From JBBQZP01 sp038207585 (GTDB lineage Bacteria > Pseudomonadota > Alphaproteobacteria > Rhodobacterales > Rhodobacteraceae): DNA of 62,827 nucleotides. Under the pieces are notes generated by a model, which worked only from the letters and a program-made list of their open reading frames with translations, ran no database searches and was not told where the DNA came from. The DNA is taken from positions 1 through 62,827 of the forward strand of contig JBBQZP010000027.1 of the NCBI GenBank assembly GCA_038207585.1, given 5' to 3'. A program made the position numbers and the translations under genes. The stretch's first letter is position 1, and every line of letters starts with the position of its first letter. Of this stretch, positions 9,731-18,448 are shown piece after piece.

Positions 9731-10353
9731 CAGCGCGCCAGATGGTCGGTGACGGCGCGGGTGACATCGGCGGTCACGGCATCCGCGTCGCGACCCCCGT
9801 CGATGATACAAAACCGCGCGGGATGGGCGGCGGCAAGTGCCAGAAAGCCTGCCCGCATTGCTGTTTGCAGAGCCAGTCCCATATCCTCGAACCGTTGTTC
9901 CAGCCCCTTGCGGGCAACGGCACGGCCATGACCCAAGGCGGGGTCAATGTCGATCAGGATCGTCAGATCCGGCTCTACCCCGATCATCAGGGCGTGCAAT
10001 TGATCGACAACAGCCCCCAGATCACCGCGCGAGATGCCCTGATACATGCGGGTGGAATCTGCGAAACGATCGGTGATCACCACCTCGCCGCGCGCCAAAG
10101 CCGGGCGGATTGTCTTTTCCAGATGGTCGCGGCGGGCGGCGGTAAAAAGCAGGATCTCGGTTTCCGCAGACCAGCGGTCGGGGTCACCCTCCAGCACCAG
10201 GCGGCGGATATCTTCTGCCCCCGGACTGCCGCCGGGTTCGCGGGTCAGCGTCACGGTGTGGCCCAGGGCGCGCAGATGTTGCGCCAATGCCCGCACTTGC
10301 GTGCTTTTGCCCGACCCGTCGATGCCCTCAAAACTGATGAACCGGCCCGCCAT
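9730..10353 (-). CDS. tmk: thymidylate kinase
   Basis: Phosphorylates dTMP to dTDP. The P-loop FEGIDGSGKSTQ lies at residues 8-19, followed by the REPGGSPGAEDIR substrate motif and the DRFADSTRMYQG motif. 207 residues, as usual. Directly abuts the carboxypeptidase stop and overlaps holB by one base. Confidence 0.97.
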   Translation of the reverse strand: MAGRFISFEGIDGSGKSTQVRALAQHLRALGHTVTLTREPGGSPGAEDIRRLVLEGDPDRWSAETEILLFTAARRDHLEKTIRPALARGEVVITDRFADSTRMYQGISRGDLGAVVDQLHALMIGVEPDLTILIDIDPALGHGRAVARKGLEQRFEDMGLALQTAMRAGFLALAAAHPARFCIIDGGRDADAVTADVTRAVTDHLAR

Positions 10354-11517
10354 TCAGGTGGCGGCGGCCTCGGTGGGCCAGAAATCGCGGATCAACACTC
10401 TGGTCGCCGTGGTCAGTCGTTTGAGAAACCCGGCCTTGCCCACATCGGCGTCGGCCACCAGCGGCACCTGCGCATCGGGTAGGTCGGGGATGTGAATGAC
10501 AAGCTGCGCAATCTGCTGGCCCTTGGTCACAGGCGCCGTGATCGGCCCGGTATAGACGATTTCGGCGGTCATCTGTTCCTGCGCCTGCGCGGGCACCAGA
10601 TGCCGCATGTCTTCGGTAGTGGTCAGGCCCACAACGGACGCTTCCCCCAGATACACCTGGGCCTCGGCAACACGGTAACCGGATTTGACCAGCGTTTTCA
10701 GCGAAAACTGACGGAAGGCCCAGTTCACGATCCGCTCGGCCTCTTCGGCGCGGTCTTTCTCGCTGGCCATGCCGGTGATGGCGAACACGATCCGCCGGTC
10801 GCCCTGCTGGGCCGACCCGACAAGGCCATAGCCCGCCTCGGTGGTGTGGCCGGTTTTCAACCCATCCGCACCGATATTGAGCTTGAGCAAGGGGTTGCGG
10901 TTGAAGCGGTTGCCCGGCGCGCGGTCCTTGTAATCGAATTCCGTCATCGCAAAGACCGGGTAATGCTCGGGGAATTCCTCGATCAGGCGGTCGGCAATAA
11001 TGCCCAGATCGCGCATGCTCATGCGATGATTGGGGTCGGGCCAGCCCGAGGCATTGGCGAAAGTGGATTGCTCCATCCCCAGCGCCTTGGCGCGAAGGGT
11101 CATCTGTTCGGCAAACGCGTCCTCGGTTCCGGCAAGCCCCTCGGCCACCACCACGCAGGCATCATTGCCCGAGTTGATGATCACCCCATGGATCAGTTCT
11201 TCCACGGTCGGGCGATCCTGTTCGTTCAGGAACATGGTCGACCCCGTCATCGCCTTGGCGCGCGACGATACCGGAAACACCGTGTCCATCGTCACACGCC
11301 CGTCGCGCAACGCCTCGAACAGCATGTTGATCGTCATCAGCTTCGACATTGACGCGGGCGGCACCGGCTCTTCGCCGTTCTTGTCCATCAGCACCGTGTG
11401 GGTGGTAACATCAAAGACCCAGGCGGCGGTGGCCTTCGTCTCGAACGCCCGCGCGGGCAGGGCGAGGACAGGCAGGGCCAGCAGAAGCGTCAGGATGGCG
11501 AACAAACGAGGATACAT
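10354..11517 (-). CDS. D-alanyl-D-alanine carboxypeptidase (peptidase S11)
   Basis: Low-molecular-mass penicillin-binding protein that trims the pentapeptide of peptidoglycan. It has a signal peptide, the catalytic SxxK motif in PASMSKLM, the SGN motif in INSGNDACV, and KTG in GLKTGHT. A C-terminal beta-rich domain and amphipathic tail follow, as in PBP5/6 proteins. The start at 11517 has GGAGG 5 bases upstream. 387 residues. Sits 13 bases after the SPOR lipoprotein gene. Confidence 0.94.
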   Translation of the reverse strand: MYPRLFAILTLLLALPVLALPARAFETKATAAWVFDVTTHTVLMDKNGEEPVPPASMSKLMTINMLFEALRDGRVTMDTVFPVSSRAKAMTGSTMFLNEQDRPTVEELIHGVIINSGNDACVVVAEGLAGTEDAFAEQMTLRAKALGMEQSTFANASGWPDPNHRMSMRDLGIIADRLIEEFPEHYPVFAMTEFDYKDRAPGNRFNRNPLLKLNIGADGLKTGHTTEAGYGLVGSAQQGDRRIVFAITGMASEKDRAEEAERIVNWAFRQFSLKTLVKSGYRVAEAQVYLGEASVVGLTTTEDMRHLVPAQAQEQMTAEIVYTGPITAPVTKGQQIAQLVIHIPDLPDAQVPLVADADVGKAGFLKRLTTATRVLIRDFWPTEAAAT

Positions 11518-11530
11518 CGGACCTCCGGTT

Positions 11531-12490
11531 TCAGCGTAGGGCATAGGCGTCGGTAAAGCCTTGTGCCTTGATTTTTTTCAAAAGCGCCGCCTTGTCGCCG
11601 GTGCCGCTTGCCGTCACGCTCCAGAACTTCTTTCCCTGCGTTTCTTCGGCTTTGACATCGGCGCTGACCCCGGCCTTTTTCAGGCTGGCTGCGGCTCGGT
11701 TGGCGTTTTCCTCGACACTGAAGATGCCGATCTGGAAGCGGGTGCTGCCAGAGGCGGGCTTTGCGGCGGAGGCGGCGGTCGTCGTGGTGGTGACAACCGC
11801 TGCCGGAGCGACGCCAGAGCCTGCCGCCGATGGCGGGATCGCCACGCCACCCGATGTGATGACCGGGGCTGCGGGCGCGGTGGGCTTGGTCGCGGTCTTG
11901 CTGGCGGGATCGGCATTGTCGATGGCGGCCCCGGCGGCGGCGATGGGATCAAGCGTCGCGGTCTGCACGCTTTCCGTGGAATCCAGAATGGGCTTTTCGG
12001 GCTCCGGCGCGGCAGCCTCTTCGCGGCGCAGGGCGGTCACGTTCAGTTTGCCAGGTTGCCCTGCCAGAAGCCCCAGTGCTGCGGCAGCATCCGACGAGAT
12101 CTGTAGTTTCGGCCCCGGATTGTCACGCTCGCGCCGGAACAGCGCGCCGATCACGAACTTGCCGTTTGCGGGGTTGCGCAGGATCACCCGTTCGGGGTCT
12201 TTCGCATCGGGGGACGCAACCCAGACGCCACCCAGCGATGGGCGGCCGTCCCAAAGCGCCTGATCAGTGACCTGAAACACCTCCGGCGCTTCGACATCGC
12301 GGTCAACGAACCGGGTCGAGGTTTGTGGCTTGGCTTCGGCCCCCGTTGGAGCCGTAACTGTCGCATCCACCAGCGGCTCACCCCCCGGTGCAGGTTTGGG
12401 CGCGAACGGCCCGGTTCCGGTTTCGCAGCCCGCAAGGCCAACGACAGCAATTCCCGCAAGAATTACCGCCCGGATCACTGCCTGTGTCAT
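11531..12490 (-). CDS. SPOR-domain lipoprotein
   Basis: A lipobox (LAGC, Cys about residue 22) ends the signal peptide. The middle (residues 70-160) resembles the double-psi beta-barrel region seen in RlpA-like septal proteins, and an Ala/Pro-rich linker leads to a C-terminal SPOR domain (last 75 residues, RFQIGIFSVEENANRAAASLKKAG). SPOR domains bind denuded glycan at division sites. First gene of the minus-strand operon that ends at the AEC transporter. Confidence 0.86.
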   Translation of the reverse strand: MTQAVIRAVILAGIAVVGLAGCETGTGPFAPKPAPGGEPLVDATVTAPTGAEAKPQTSTRFVDRDVEAPEVFQVTDQALWDGRPSLGGVWVASPDAKDPERVILRNPANGKFVIGALFRRERDNPGPKLQISSDAAAALGLLAGQPGKLNVTALRREEAAAPEPEKPILDSTESVQTATLDPIAAAGAAIDNADPASKTATKPTAPAAPVITSGGVAIPPSAAGSGVAPAAVVTTTTTAASAAKPASGSTRFQIGIFSVEENANRAAASLKKAGVSADVKAEETQGKKFWSVTASGTGDKAALLKKIKAQGFTDAYALR

Positions 12491-12726
12491 GTCCTGCCCC
12501 CGATCATTGCACGCATTCTTTGGCGTGCTTGCCCCGATCCGCCCCCCAAGCAGGCGGCGCTTTTTTTCGACACAGTCCTGCGCCGCACGGTATCATACCC
12601 TTGGTTAGCCGAAGTGGAAAGAGTGCTGGCGGCTTTGGGCGAAATTCGGCACGCCCATCCCGGCCCGGTCCGCCACCGGCAAACCCCCTTTCAGAATCGC
12701 CCGTCCCCGGTTATGCGACGCTCAGC

Positions 12727-12816
12727 GGAGGAGTGGCAGAGCGGTTTAATGCACCGGTCTTGAAAACCGACGTAGGTGAAAGTCTACCGTGGGTTCGAAT
12801 CCCACCTCCTCCGCCA
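12727..12816 (+). tRNA. tRNA-Ser (anticodon TGA)
   Basis: The acceptor stem GGAGGAG pairs with CTCCTCC, followed by G and CCA. Anticodon TGA is at 12761-12763 in loop CTTGAAA, and a long variable arm is present (class II). One pair of the anticodon stem (C opposite A) looks mismatched. Its 3' end is the integration site of the island. Confidence 0.95.
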
Positions 12817-12817
12817 C
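12803..12817 (+). repeat. attL core: 3' end of tRNA-Ser
   Basis: The 15 bases CACCTCCTCCGCCAC cover the end of the T-arm/acceptor stem, the CCA and one following base. They are repeated exactly in the same orientation at 58560-58574. Integration keeps the tRNA intact. Confidence 0.9.
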
Positions 12818-12939
12818 ATCACCATATCACCAAGTTGGCCACGACCGCGTTGAGTGCATTTTATCTATTGATAACAGTCAATTCCCAGCAGTTCACATGA
12901 CGCTGGATTTCTTTCGATTGCGCCAGTATGCTTTCCTTG

Positions 12940-12960
12940 AGTGGTATTTAATGTGGTATT
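12940..12960 (+). promoter_or_regulatory. putative integrase arm-type site, left
   Basis: Two GTGGTATT half-sites separated by four bases (TAAT), ending 3 bases before the integrase ATG. The same motif with one change in the first 20 bases recurs at 58477-58496 just inside attR. Position at both ends suggests integrase or excisionase binding, and perhaps autoregulation of the integrase promoter. Inferred, not shown. Confidence 0.55.
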
Positions 12961-12963
12961 CAC

Positions 12964-14157
12964 ATGGCGCTTTCCGGAAGGCTGACCAAGAAACTGGTAG
13001 AGAACCTTGCTGCTGGGCGGCATGGCGACGGTGGCGGGCTGTACCTGGTCGTTGATCCATCCGGTGCGCGGCGTTGGATTGTGCGGGTGGTGGTCAAGGG
13101 GCAAAGGAATGCCACTGGTGCGCCCCTTCGGACGGACTTCGGTTTGGGTGGCGCGGATGTGGTCACGCTGAACCAAGCGCGGGATCGGGCGCTGGAATAT
13201 CGACGGATGGCCAAGCAGGGATTGAATCCGCGCTTCAATACCAAGCGGGAAATACCATGCTTTGAAGAAGTCGCGGGGCAGGTTCACCTTGACCGCATGC
13301 CAACTTGGAAAAATGCCAAACATGGCGCGCAGTGGATCAATTCGCTGCGCGACTATGCCTTTCCCAAGATCGGGCGCATGCCGATTGACAGCATCGGACA
13401 GCCGGAGGTTCTGATGTGCCTTGCACCTATTTGGACAGACAAGCATGAAACGGCGCGGCGGTTGTCTCAACGGATCAAGGCGGTTTTGGACGTGGCCAAG
13501 TCCAAAGGCTATCGTTCCGGCGAAAATCCTGTAACTGCGATCTTAGAAGCCCAAGTTCTACCAAAGGTAAAGGCCAAGTCGAAGCACCATAAGGCGATGC
13601 TCTGGCAGGATGTGCCAGCGTTCTATGCAGAATTGAAAGCACGTGATGCGATGGCAGCAAAGGCGCTGATGTTTACTTGCTTGACAGGATCACGCACGGG
13701 TGAGGTTCTGGGCATGCAATGGGGTGAAGTCGATCTTCAAGCGCGGCTGTGGATCTGCCCCGAAATCCGTATGAAGACGGGCATTTTACATCGAGTGCCA
13801 TTGACGGATGAAATGTTGGCTATCATCGAACCGTTAAGGGCGATGCATTCGGAGTATGTGTTTGAGGGGCAAAAGCGGCACAAGCCGTTGTCGAACATGG
13901 CTATGTTGATGTTGTTACGCCGGATGCAGGTGGAAGGCGTAACCGTGCATGGGTTCAGGTCCACATTCCGCGATTGGGCGTCTGAGTCAGAAAATGCGTC
14001 GCGCGAGGTTGCGGAAATGAGCTTAGCGCACAAGGTCGGATCGGATGTTGAACGGGCATACGCGCGGTCAGATTTGCTGGAAAGGCGGCGGGCGCTGATG
14101 GAGCGATGGTCCCAATTTGTTGCGCCAAATCGCGGCTACGCTGAGCAACAATGTTAA
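12964..14157 (+). CDS. tyrosine integrase of the island (P4-like)
   Basis: 397 residues. The N-terminal arm-binding domain begins with a GRHGDGGGLYLVV motif usual for tRNA-targeting P4-like integrases. The catalytic domain has TGSRTGEVLGMQW (first Arg), VHGFRSTFRDWA (HxxR), LAHKVG (His) and AYARSD (nucleophile Tyr). All catalytic residues are present, so the enzyme looks functional. Translation starts close to the repeated GTGGTATT motif with no strong ribosome site. Confidence 0.95.
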   Translation: MALSGRLTKKLVENLAAGRHGDGGGLYLVVDPSGARRWIVRVVVKGQRNATGAPLRTDFGLGGADVVTLNQARDRALEYRRMAKQGLNPRFNTKREIPCFEEVAGQVHLDRMPTWKNAKHGAQWINSLRDYAFPKIGRMPIDSIGQPEVLMCLAPIWTDKHETARRLSQRIKAVLDVAKSKGYRSGENPVTAILEAQVLPKVKAKSKHHKAMLWQDVPAFYAELKARDAMAAKALMFTCLTGSRTGEVLGMQWGEVDLQARLWICPEIRMKTGILHRVPLTDEMLAIIEPLRAMHSEYVFEGQKRHKPLSNMAMLMLLRRMQVEGVTVHGFRSTFRDWASESENASREVAEMSLAHKVGSDVERAYARSDLLERRRALMERWSQFVAPNRGYAEQQC

Positions 14158-14846
14158 GAGTATCCATCAATGAGCCTGAGCTCTTGTCGATTGACCTCAT
14201 TCGGCTTGCCCTAAGTGAAACCACAGTCGAACAGCGGACGAAAGCAATTTGCAACGCAAAGCATGAAGTGGTGGCGCTGCGACTGCAGACTCTGGGAGAA
14301 AAGTTGGGTAGTAGCTGGACGGCTGAGCCGCAAAACGCTGCGTTTGTCCAATGGATTGCGCAGACGATGGGCGAGCGGCATGAGGCCAGCTATGAGTTTT
14401 CAGAGACTCAAAGGCGGTATGAAGAGCGCAATGAACGGAAACTAAATGTCGCGGAACATATCGGAAAGCTGATCTGGCACTCAATTCAGGACAAACGACT
14501 CAACGGTGTGCAAACCACCAACGGTATATTGGCTCAAGTCAGTGACCAAGCCCGGAAGAATAACGTTAGTGGCGCCAAGGATGTAGATACTCTGCGCACT
14601 ATTTGGAAAACGTATCGTGGCGTCGTGCATTTGGGCATGGCCATGGACTACTGCGATGAACACCCGAATCAAGGTGAACATGTCCTCTTCCTCGCCGAGA
14701 GTTATCGTCGCGGTCTTAGCCACTTCTGCCCAAAGGGCACCAAGGCACCTTACGTTTCACCCGTAGAGCAGATCAAGTTTTGTTTTGAATCAATACTTTG
14801 GGGTCCCCGTTTCGAAGATCGGGGACTGCCTTTCGACATAGGCTAG
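14151..14846 (+). CDS. hypothetical protein, 231 aa
   Basis: Soluble, helical, charged protein with no motif I recognise. The start overlaps the integrase stop by 7 bases, which suggests translational coupling. Middle residues include ERHEASYEFSETQRRYEERNERK (a charged helix). Probably an accessory gene of the integration module. Real coding is likely from length and coupling, but unproven. Confidence 0.6.
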   Translation: MLRVSINEPELLSIDLIRLALSETTVEQRTKAICNAKHEVVALRLQTLGEKLGSSWTAEPQNAAFVQWIAQTMGERHEASYEFSETQRRYEERNERKLNVAEHIGKLIWHSIQDKRLNGVQTTNGILAQVSDQARKNNVSGAKDVDTLRTIWKTYRGVVHLGMAMDYCDEHPNQGEHVLFLAESYRRGLSHFCPKGTKAPYVSPVEQIKFCFESILWGPRFEDRGLPFDIG

Positions 14847-14893
14847 CGCGCATTCAGTCGTTGCCATTCAAGGTAACGCAAGGAATTTGTACG

Positions 14894-15106
14894 ATGACCG
14901 GCCTCTTCGAAAACAATCGCATCTACGTACTTGGCGACACCGAACTTGATCTGCTCGGTGACCGCGAAAAGCTCGCCCAATGGCGTCACAAAGGCATGGG
15001 CCCCGCATACTATCGGCTCGGCCGCAAGATCGTCTATCGCGGCGCTGATTTGAATGCATGGGCCGAGGCCAGTCGCGTCGATCCGACCAAGGGGGCGCGC
15101 AACTAA
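14894..15106 (+). CDS. small excisionase-like / AlpA-like DNA-binding protein
   Basis: 70 residues; ATG at 14894 with AAGGAA upstream. The sequence ...LLGDREKLAQWRHKGMGPAYYRLGRKIVYRGADLNAWAE... resembles the winged-helix fold of AlpA/Xis proteins (residues 12-60), with the typical GPAYYRLG-IVYR beta wing. The stop overlaps the next start (TAATG). Likely controls excision or nearby genes. Confidence 0.72.
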   Translation: MTGLFENNRIYVLGDTELDLLGDREKLAQWRHKGMGPAYYRLGRKIVYRGADLNAWAEASRVDPTKGARN

Positions 15107-15525
15107 TGGCCAAGCGCGTATCGCCGCGCAAGGTCAAGATCAATTCGCAGTATACCTACCAACAGGCGGCCGATTTGCTTGGGGTATCTATGCAAACGGT
15201 ACGGCTGTGGCGGCAATCTGGGTTGCCAGTGTTGGTAAGCCAGAAGCCGCATTTGATCTTGGGCTTTGCTCTCAAGGAATTCCTTGCCAACCGGTCAGAC
15301 AAACGCGAACGCCGCTTGGAACGAAATCAGTTCCTTTGCATGGCCTGTAGCGCGCCAAGGCGGGCCTATGGCGGGATGGCAGACTACGTACCCTACACCG
15401 CGACAAGAGGAAGGCTGGAGGCCCTTTGCGAGATCTGCCAACGACCGTGTGGCAAATTCGTCAGTTCGAAACTTTGCGCCGAATTGGCGTCCGTACTGAC
15501 CATCGCCACGCGCAGTGGAAAATGA
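15106..15525 (+). CDS. HTH DNA-binding protein with possible zinc ribbon
   Basis: 139 residues. YTYQQAADLLGVSMQTVRLWRQSGLPVL (residues 14-41) is a MerR/excisionase-type helix-turn-helix. The second half has two CxxC pairs (CMAC and CEIC), spaced as in a zinc ribbon. Overlaps the upstream small DNA-binding gene by one base and likely shares its transcript. Confidence 0.72.
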   Translation: MAKRVSPRKVKINSQYTYQQAADLLGVSMQTVRLWRQSGLPVLVSQKPHLILGFALKEFLANRSDKRERRLERNQFLCMACSAPRRAYGGMADYVPYTATRGRLEALCEICQRPCGKFVSSKLCAELASVLTIATRSGK

Positions 15526-15557
15526 CCCTAAGAGAACCTGTTAAACCTTGCGTGAAC

Positions 15558-15605
15558 CATAACTTCCACCAGCCCAATGAATCACCGGGAAATGTTGCGG
15601 CGAAA
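15558..15605 (+). repeat. duplicated leader sequence, copy 1
   Basis: About 48 bases with the pattern ATAACTTCC-nn-CAGCC-n-AATGA...AATGTTGCGGC-n-AAAG, about 80 bases before the start at 15640. Copy 2 is at 16628-16676, at a similar distance before integrase 2. In one frame both read NFxQPNExxxNVAAK. Confidence 0.7.
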
Positions 15606-15639
15606 GGGCGAAAAGACGAACTTCAAGGAGAGCAATGTG

Positions 15640-16623
15640 ATGCCAATATTCGGTGAAAAAACTACGCGGGACAGACCGTATTCAGGAGCTACGATCGAGT
15701 TGGTGGCACGCGAATTTGAAAATCGCATCATGAGGGATGTGGTCCGTCGTGAAATCGAGACGACGCTCGAGGTCAAGATCGAGCGGCAACTCAATGACGC
15801 AACGCGACTGCACGAGTATCGCAGTGATCTCAGCCGGAAGTCATTCAATTGCCATTACGATACATGGAATTTGAACGAGCATTTCACTGTTGAAGGTCAT
15901 CTCTTTGCACGGCAGGGCGCAAGCTGGCCGGTGGATGTCATTGTGATTGAGGGCCGGGGCCGTTCGTCCAAGGCGCTTCCTATGGCCGAGGCCCCCGTGG
16001 TATATTCCGAGTGGGCACAAATGAAGGACCGCCTCGATGGACAAGCAAGCCTGGACCCCAGAGGAAAGCGTCCGGTCAGCGGGGACGGTTCTGATCCGAC
16101 CGAACCAAACGCTGACCCGTCAGGGCTACAAGGACGCCCTGTCCAATCAGATAGCGTGGATAATCAAGGTGTCGGACCCGGAGGAAAGCCTGCGGTCACT
16201 GCAGGAAGTCCTGTGGCAGGAGGAAAAGCTGACACCCAAAACGCTGGCGGAAATACCGGATCTGATGGTAGACAACAGCGACCGGCTGATGGAGGCTTGC
16301 GGGATCAACGGTCAGGAGTGGCCGATGATGCCGGAACAACTCAAGGCGGGTCTGAGCCCGGACTGGACGCCGGAACCAGCGGAGGACGGGACGACCCTTC
16401 AAAGCTGGCTGATGATGGTGTATCCGGTCGAGCGGGACTGAACGGCAAGCCACGCGAAAACGCAGAAGTCGAAACCTCACTCCAAGTTCAATATCAACCG
16501 ACATCGGGCGCAGTCTTTGCGGTGGGCACGGTTATGCCGCGCAACATGCAGGAAGCCATCACGGCGGCGCTGGTGCGTCTGCATGGTCATGTCGTCGATA
16601 TGGATAATTTCGTGGCATTTTAG
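15640..16623 (+). pseudogene. truncated strawberry-notch/DarB-like protein fragment
   Basis: 327 codons, ATG at 15640 preceded by AAGGAG. Residues about 85-115 (WPVDVIVIEGRGRSS...PVVYSEWAQM) and the C-terminal part (LQVQYQPTSGAVFAVGTVMPRNMQEAITAALVRL) resemble the segment just before the helicase core in large strawberry-notch-like proteins of plasmids and phages. The helicase and any methylase part are absent. Residues 134-267 form a Gly/Asp/Pro-rich stretch that coincides with a second reading frame (see 16037). Probably a remnant, though expression as a small protein cannot be excluded. Confidence 0.5.
16037..16441 (+). CDS. hypothetical protein overprinted on the 15640-16623 frame
   Basis: 134 residues in the +1 frame relative to the enclosing reading frame. 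It has an ATG, a GGA ribosome site 8 bases upstream, normal amino acid composition with many Trp/Met/Leu, and GC-rich third positions. The enclosing frame is low complexity exactly over this stretch. This pattern suggests 16037-16441 is the older or selected coding frame and the enclosing one is a by-product. No known domain. Confidence 0.5.
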   Translation: MDKQAWTPEESVRSAGTVLIRPNQTLTRQGYKDALSNQIAWIIKVSDPEESLRSLQEVLWQEEKLTPKTLAEIPDLMVDNSDRLMEACGINGQEWPMMPEQLKAGLSPDWTPEPAEDGTTLQSWLMMVYPVERD

Positions 16624-16627
16624 TCGG

Positions 16628-16676
16628 GATAACTTCCTTCAGCCAAATGAGTTGACCAGTAATGTTGCGGCAAAAG
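16628..16676 (+). repeat. duplicated leader sequence, copy 2
   Basis: Matches the leader at 15558-15605 over about 48 bases and ends about 30 bases before the integrase 2 ATG. The differences include synonymous third-position changes in the shared frame, so it may once have been coding. Confidence 0.7.
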
Positions 16677-16708
16677 AGCAAAATACGGCTCAAGAAAAGG
16701 ATACTTTG

Positions 16709-17743
16709 ATGACAAAGTTCGTTGAAGAAAATGAGCGGGCCAAGTTCGACTATTCCACTTATTTGCGTCACGCAAAAGGTCAAGATACAACGTCGATTGA
16801 CAAGACCATGGCCGCGATCAAACGGTTTGAAGAAAGCACCACCTTTAAGCCGTTTAAAAAATTCCATCGCCATCAAGCGGTGGACTTCAAGGATTTTCTA
16901 GACCGGCAAAGACACGCCAAGACCAGGAAACCTTTGGGCATTTCAACTGTCGATGCGATCTTGCGGTTGGTCAAAGGGTTCTTTCACTGGCTGGTCAGTC
17001 GCGCCGGGTTCAGGCGGGTGCTGACCTATGCGGACGTGGAATATTTCAACAACACACGCAAGGCGAGGCGAGTGGCGCATGCGCAGCGCGACATTCCCTA
17101 TCCGTCGATGCAACAGGCCGCACATGCCTTTCACGCCATGCCGTTCGAAACTGAGTTTCACAAGCGCGACAAGGCGCTCTTTGCGTTTTTCATGCTGACC
17201 GGGGCGCGGGATGGGGCGGTGGCATCGCTCAAACTCAAGCATGTGAATGTTGGTCTTGGGCATGTGTTCCAAGACGCGCGCGAGGTGAAAACCAAGGCCG
17301 CGAAAACGATCATGTGCCAGTTCTTTCCTGTCGATCCGGACTATCGGGAATATTTCACCGCCTATTTCACGTTTCTGCGTGAGGTGAAGCTGTTCGGACC
17401 CGAGGATGCGCTGTTTCCAAAGGCGCGAGTTGAGGCGATTTCTGGCCATGGCTTTACGAATTCTGGACTGGACAGGGTGGGTTATGCCAATTCGTCCAAG
17501 CTAAACATGATCATTCGCGGGGCCTTTGCTGCAGTACAGATGCCGCAATACACGCCGCACTCGTTTCGCAAGACGCTGACCCATCTGGGCAGCGAAATGA
17601 CCAAAACAGCGGAAGAGTTCAAAGCATGGTCAATGAACTTGGGGCATGAAAATATGGCAACCACGATCAACTCGTACTTACCCGTCACCATCGAACGGCA
17701 AATGGACCTGATCCGAAAGATGGGAAGAAAGGGGCGAACCTGA
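16709..17743 (+). CDS. second tyrosine site-specific recombinase
   Basis: 344 residues; ATG at 16709 after AAAAGGA. The N-terminal SAM-like core-binding domain is followed by a catalytic domain with TGARDGAVASLKLKH (Arg), HSFRKTLTHLG (HxxR), LGHENMATTINSYLPV (His and Tyr). It is unrelated in detail to the tRNA-adjacent integrase. Intact catalytic residues suggest activity. It may have brought its own module, or it may move a cassette inside the island. Confidence 0.9.
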   Translation: MTKFVEENERAKFDYSTYLRHAKGQDTTSIDKTMAAIKRFEESTTFKPFKKFHRHQAVDFKDFLDRQRHAKTRKPLGISTVDAILRLVKGFFHWLVSRAGFRRVLTYADVEYFNNTRKARRVAHAQRDIPYPSMQQAAHAFHAMPFETEFHKRDKALFAFFMLTGARDGAVASLKLKHVNVGLGHVFQDAREVKTKAAKTIMCQFFPVDPDYREYFTAYFTFLREVKLFGPEDALFPKARVEAISGHGFTNSGLDRVGYANSSKLNMIIRGAFAAVQMPQYTPHSFRKTLTHLGSEMTKTAEEFKAWSMNLGHENMATTINSYLPVTIERQMDLIRKMGRKGRT

Positions 17744-17985
17744 CGTAGCCGCCAGCATAAGGCGGAGTGGAGCGGTCACTACAACGCCAGGATATGCCAC
17801 CTGCTGATCACCTCCATTGCCGAGACCGGCGACATGCTGGACGTCAAAGCTGAGGGCGGAAAATGTCGGCACTGCAGACATGGCGCTCGATGTGATCCTC
17901 AATGTCGTTGATGGGGCGCGCAAGAGCTTCTGCGATATGACCATGGCGCGCATCGACGTAGGGTTCCTCGAGGAGCTTCGGGGGC
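17744..17985. other. no recognisable gene; insertion-sequence debris
   Basis: No intact reading frame with a recognisable product on either strand. The stretch sits between integrase 2 and the istB remnant and is probably rearranged transposon DNA. Confidence 0.5.
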
Positions 17986-18138
17986 TCGGACATCGTCACC
18001 ACAAACCTCGCCTTTGGAGAATGGCCCACCGTCTTTGGCGACGCCAAGATGACCGCCGCGCTGCTCGACCGCCTGACCCATCATTGCGAAATCGTCGAGA
18101 CCGGAAACGAGTCCTGGCGCTTCAAACACCGCGCCTGA
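17986..18138 (+). pseudogene. IS21-family istB C-terminal remnant
   Basis: The last 50 codons of an IstB-type AAA+ transposition helper: NLAFGEWPTVFGDAKMTAALLDRLTHHCEIVETGNESWRF..., ending with a stop at 18138. Everything upstream (P-loop, istA) is missing. Confidence 0.85.
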
Positions 18139-18199
18139 CCCGATCAGGGCCTGACCCGCCTCCACTCTGTGATTAGTTCCGTCGGCTCAGGCCCTGATC

Positions 18200-18264
18200 T
18201 CGATGTCGCATGGGGGGTCAATTTTGGGCGCCGAAAGGGGGTCAGGTTTGCGTGCCGATTGACA
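18200..18264 (+). mobile_element. IS21-type right terminus
   Basis: Contains repeated GGGGGTCA boxes and ends with TTTGCGTGCCGATTGACA, the inverted-repeat end expected about 120 bases after istB. The same 18 bases occur in the same orientation at 56631-56648. Confidence 0.75.
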
Positions 18265-18448
18265 CTTTTAGCGCCCGCTGCCCAATGACAGGCGCGAATT
18301 TCGATGCTGTCGATCCTCTAAAACTCACCGGGACCGATCCAGCCTTCGTTCGGTACATCCAGGATCCGGCCCTACAAGCTCGCCGGAATCTAGCGCCGGA
18401 ACTGACGACAGACAGATGACCACTTGCCTAATTCTTAGGATGGTCTCG

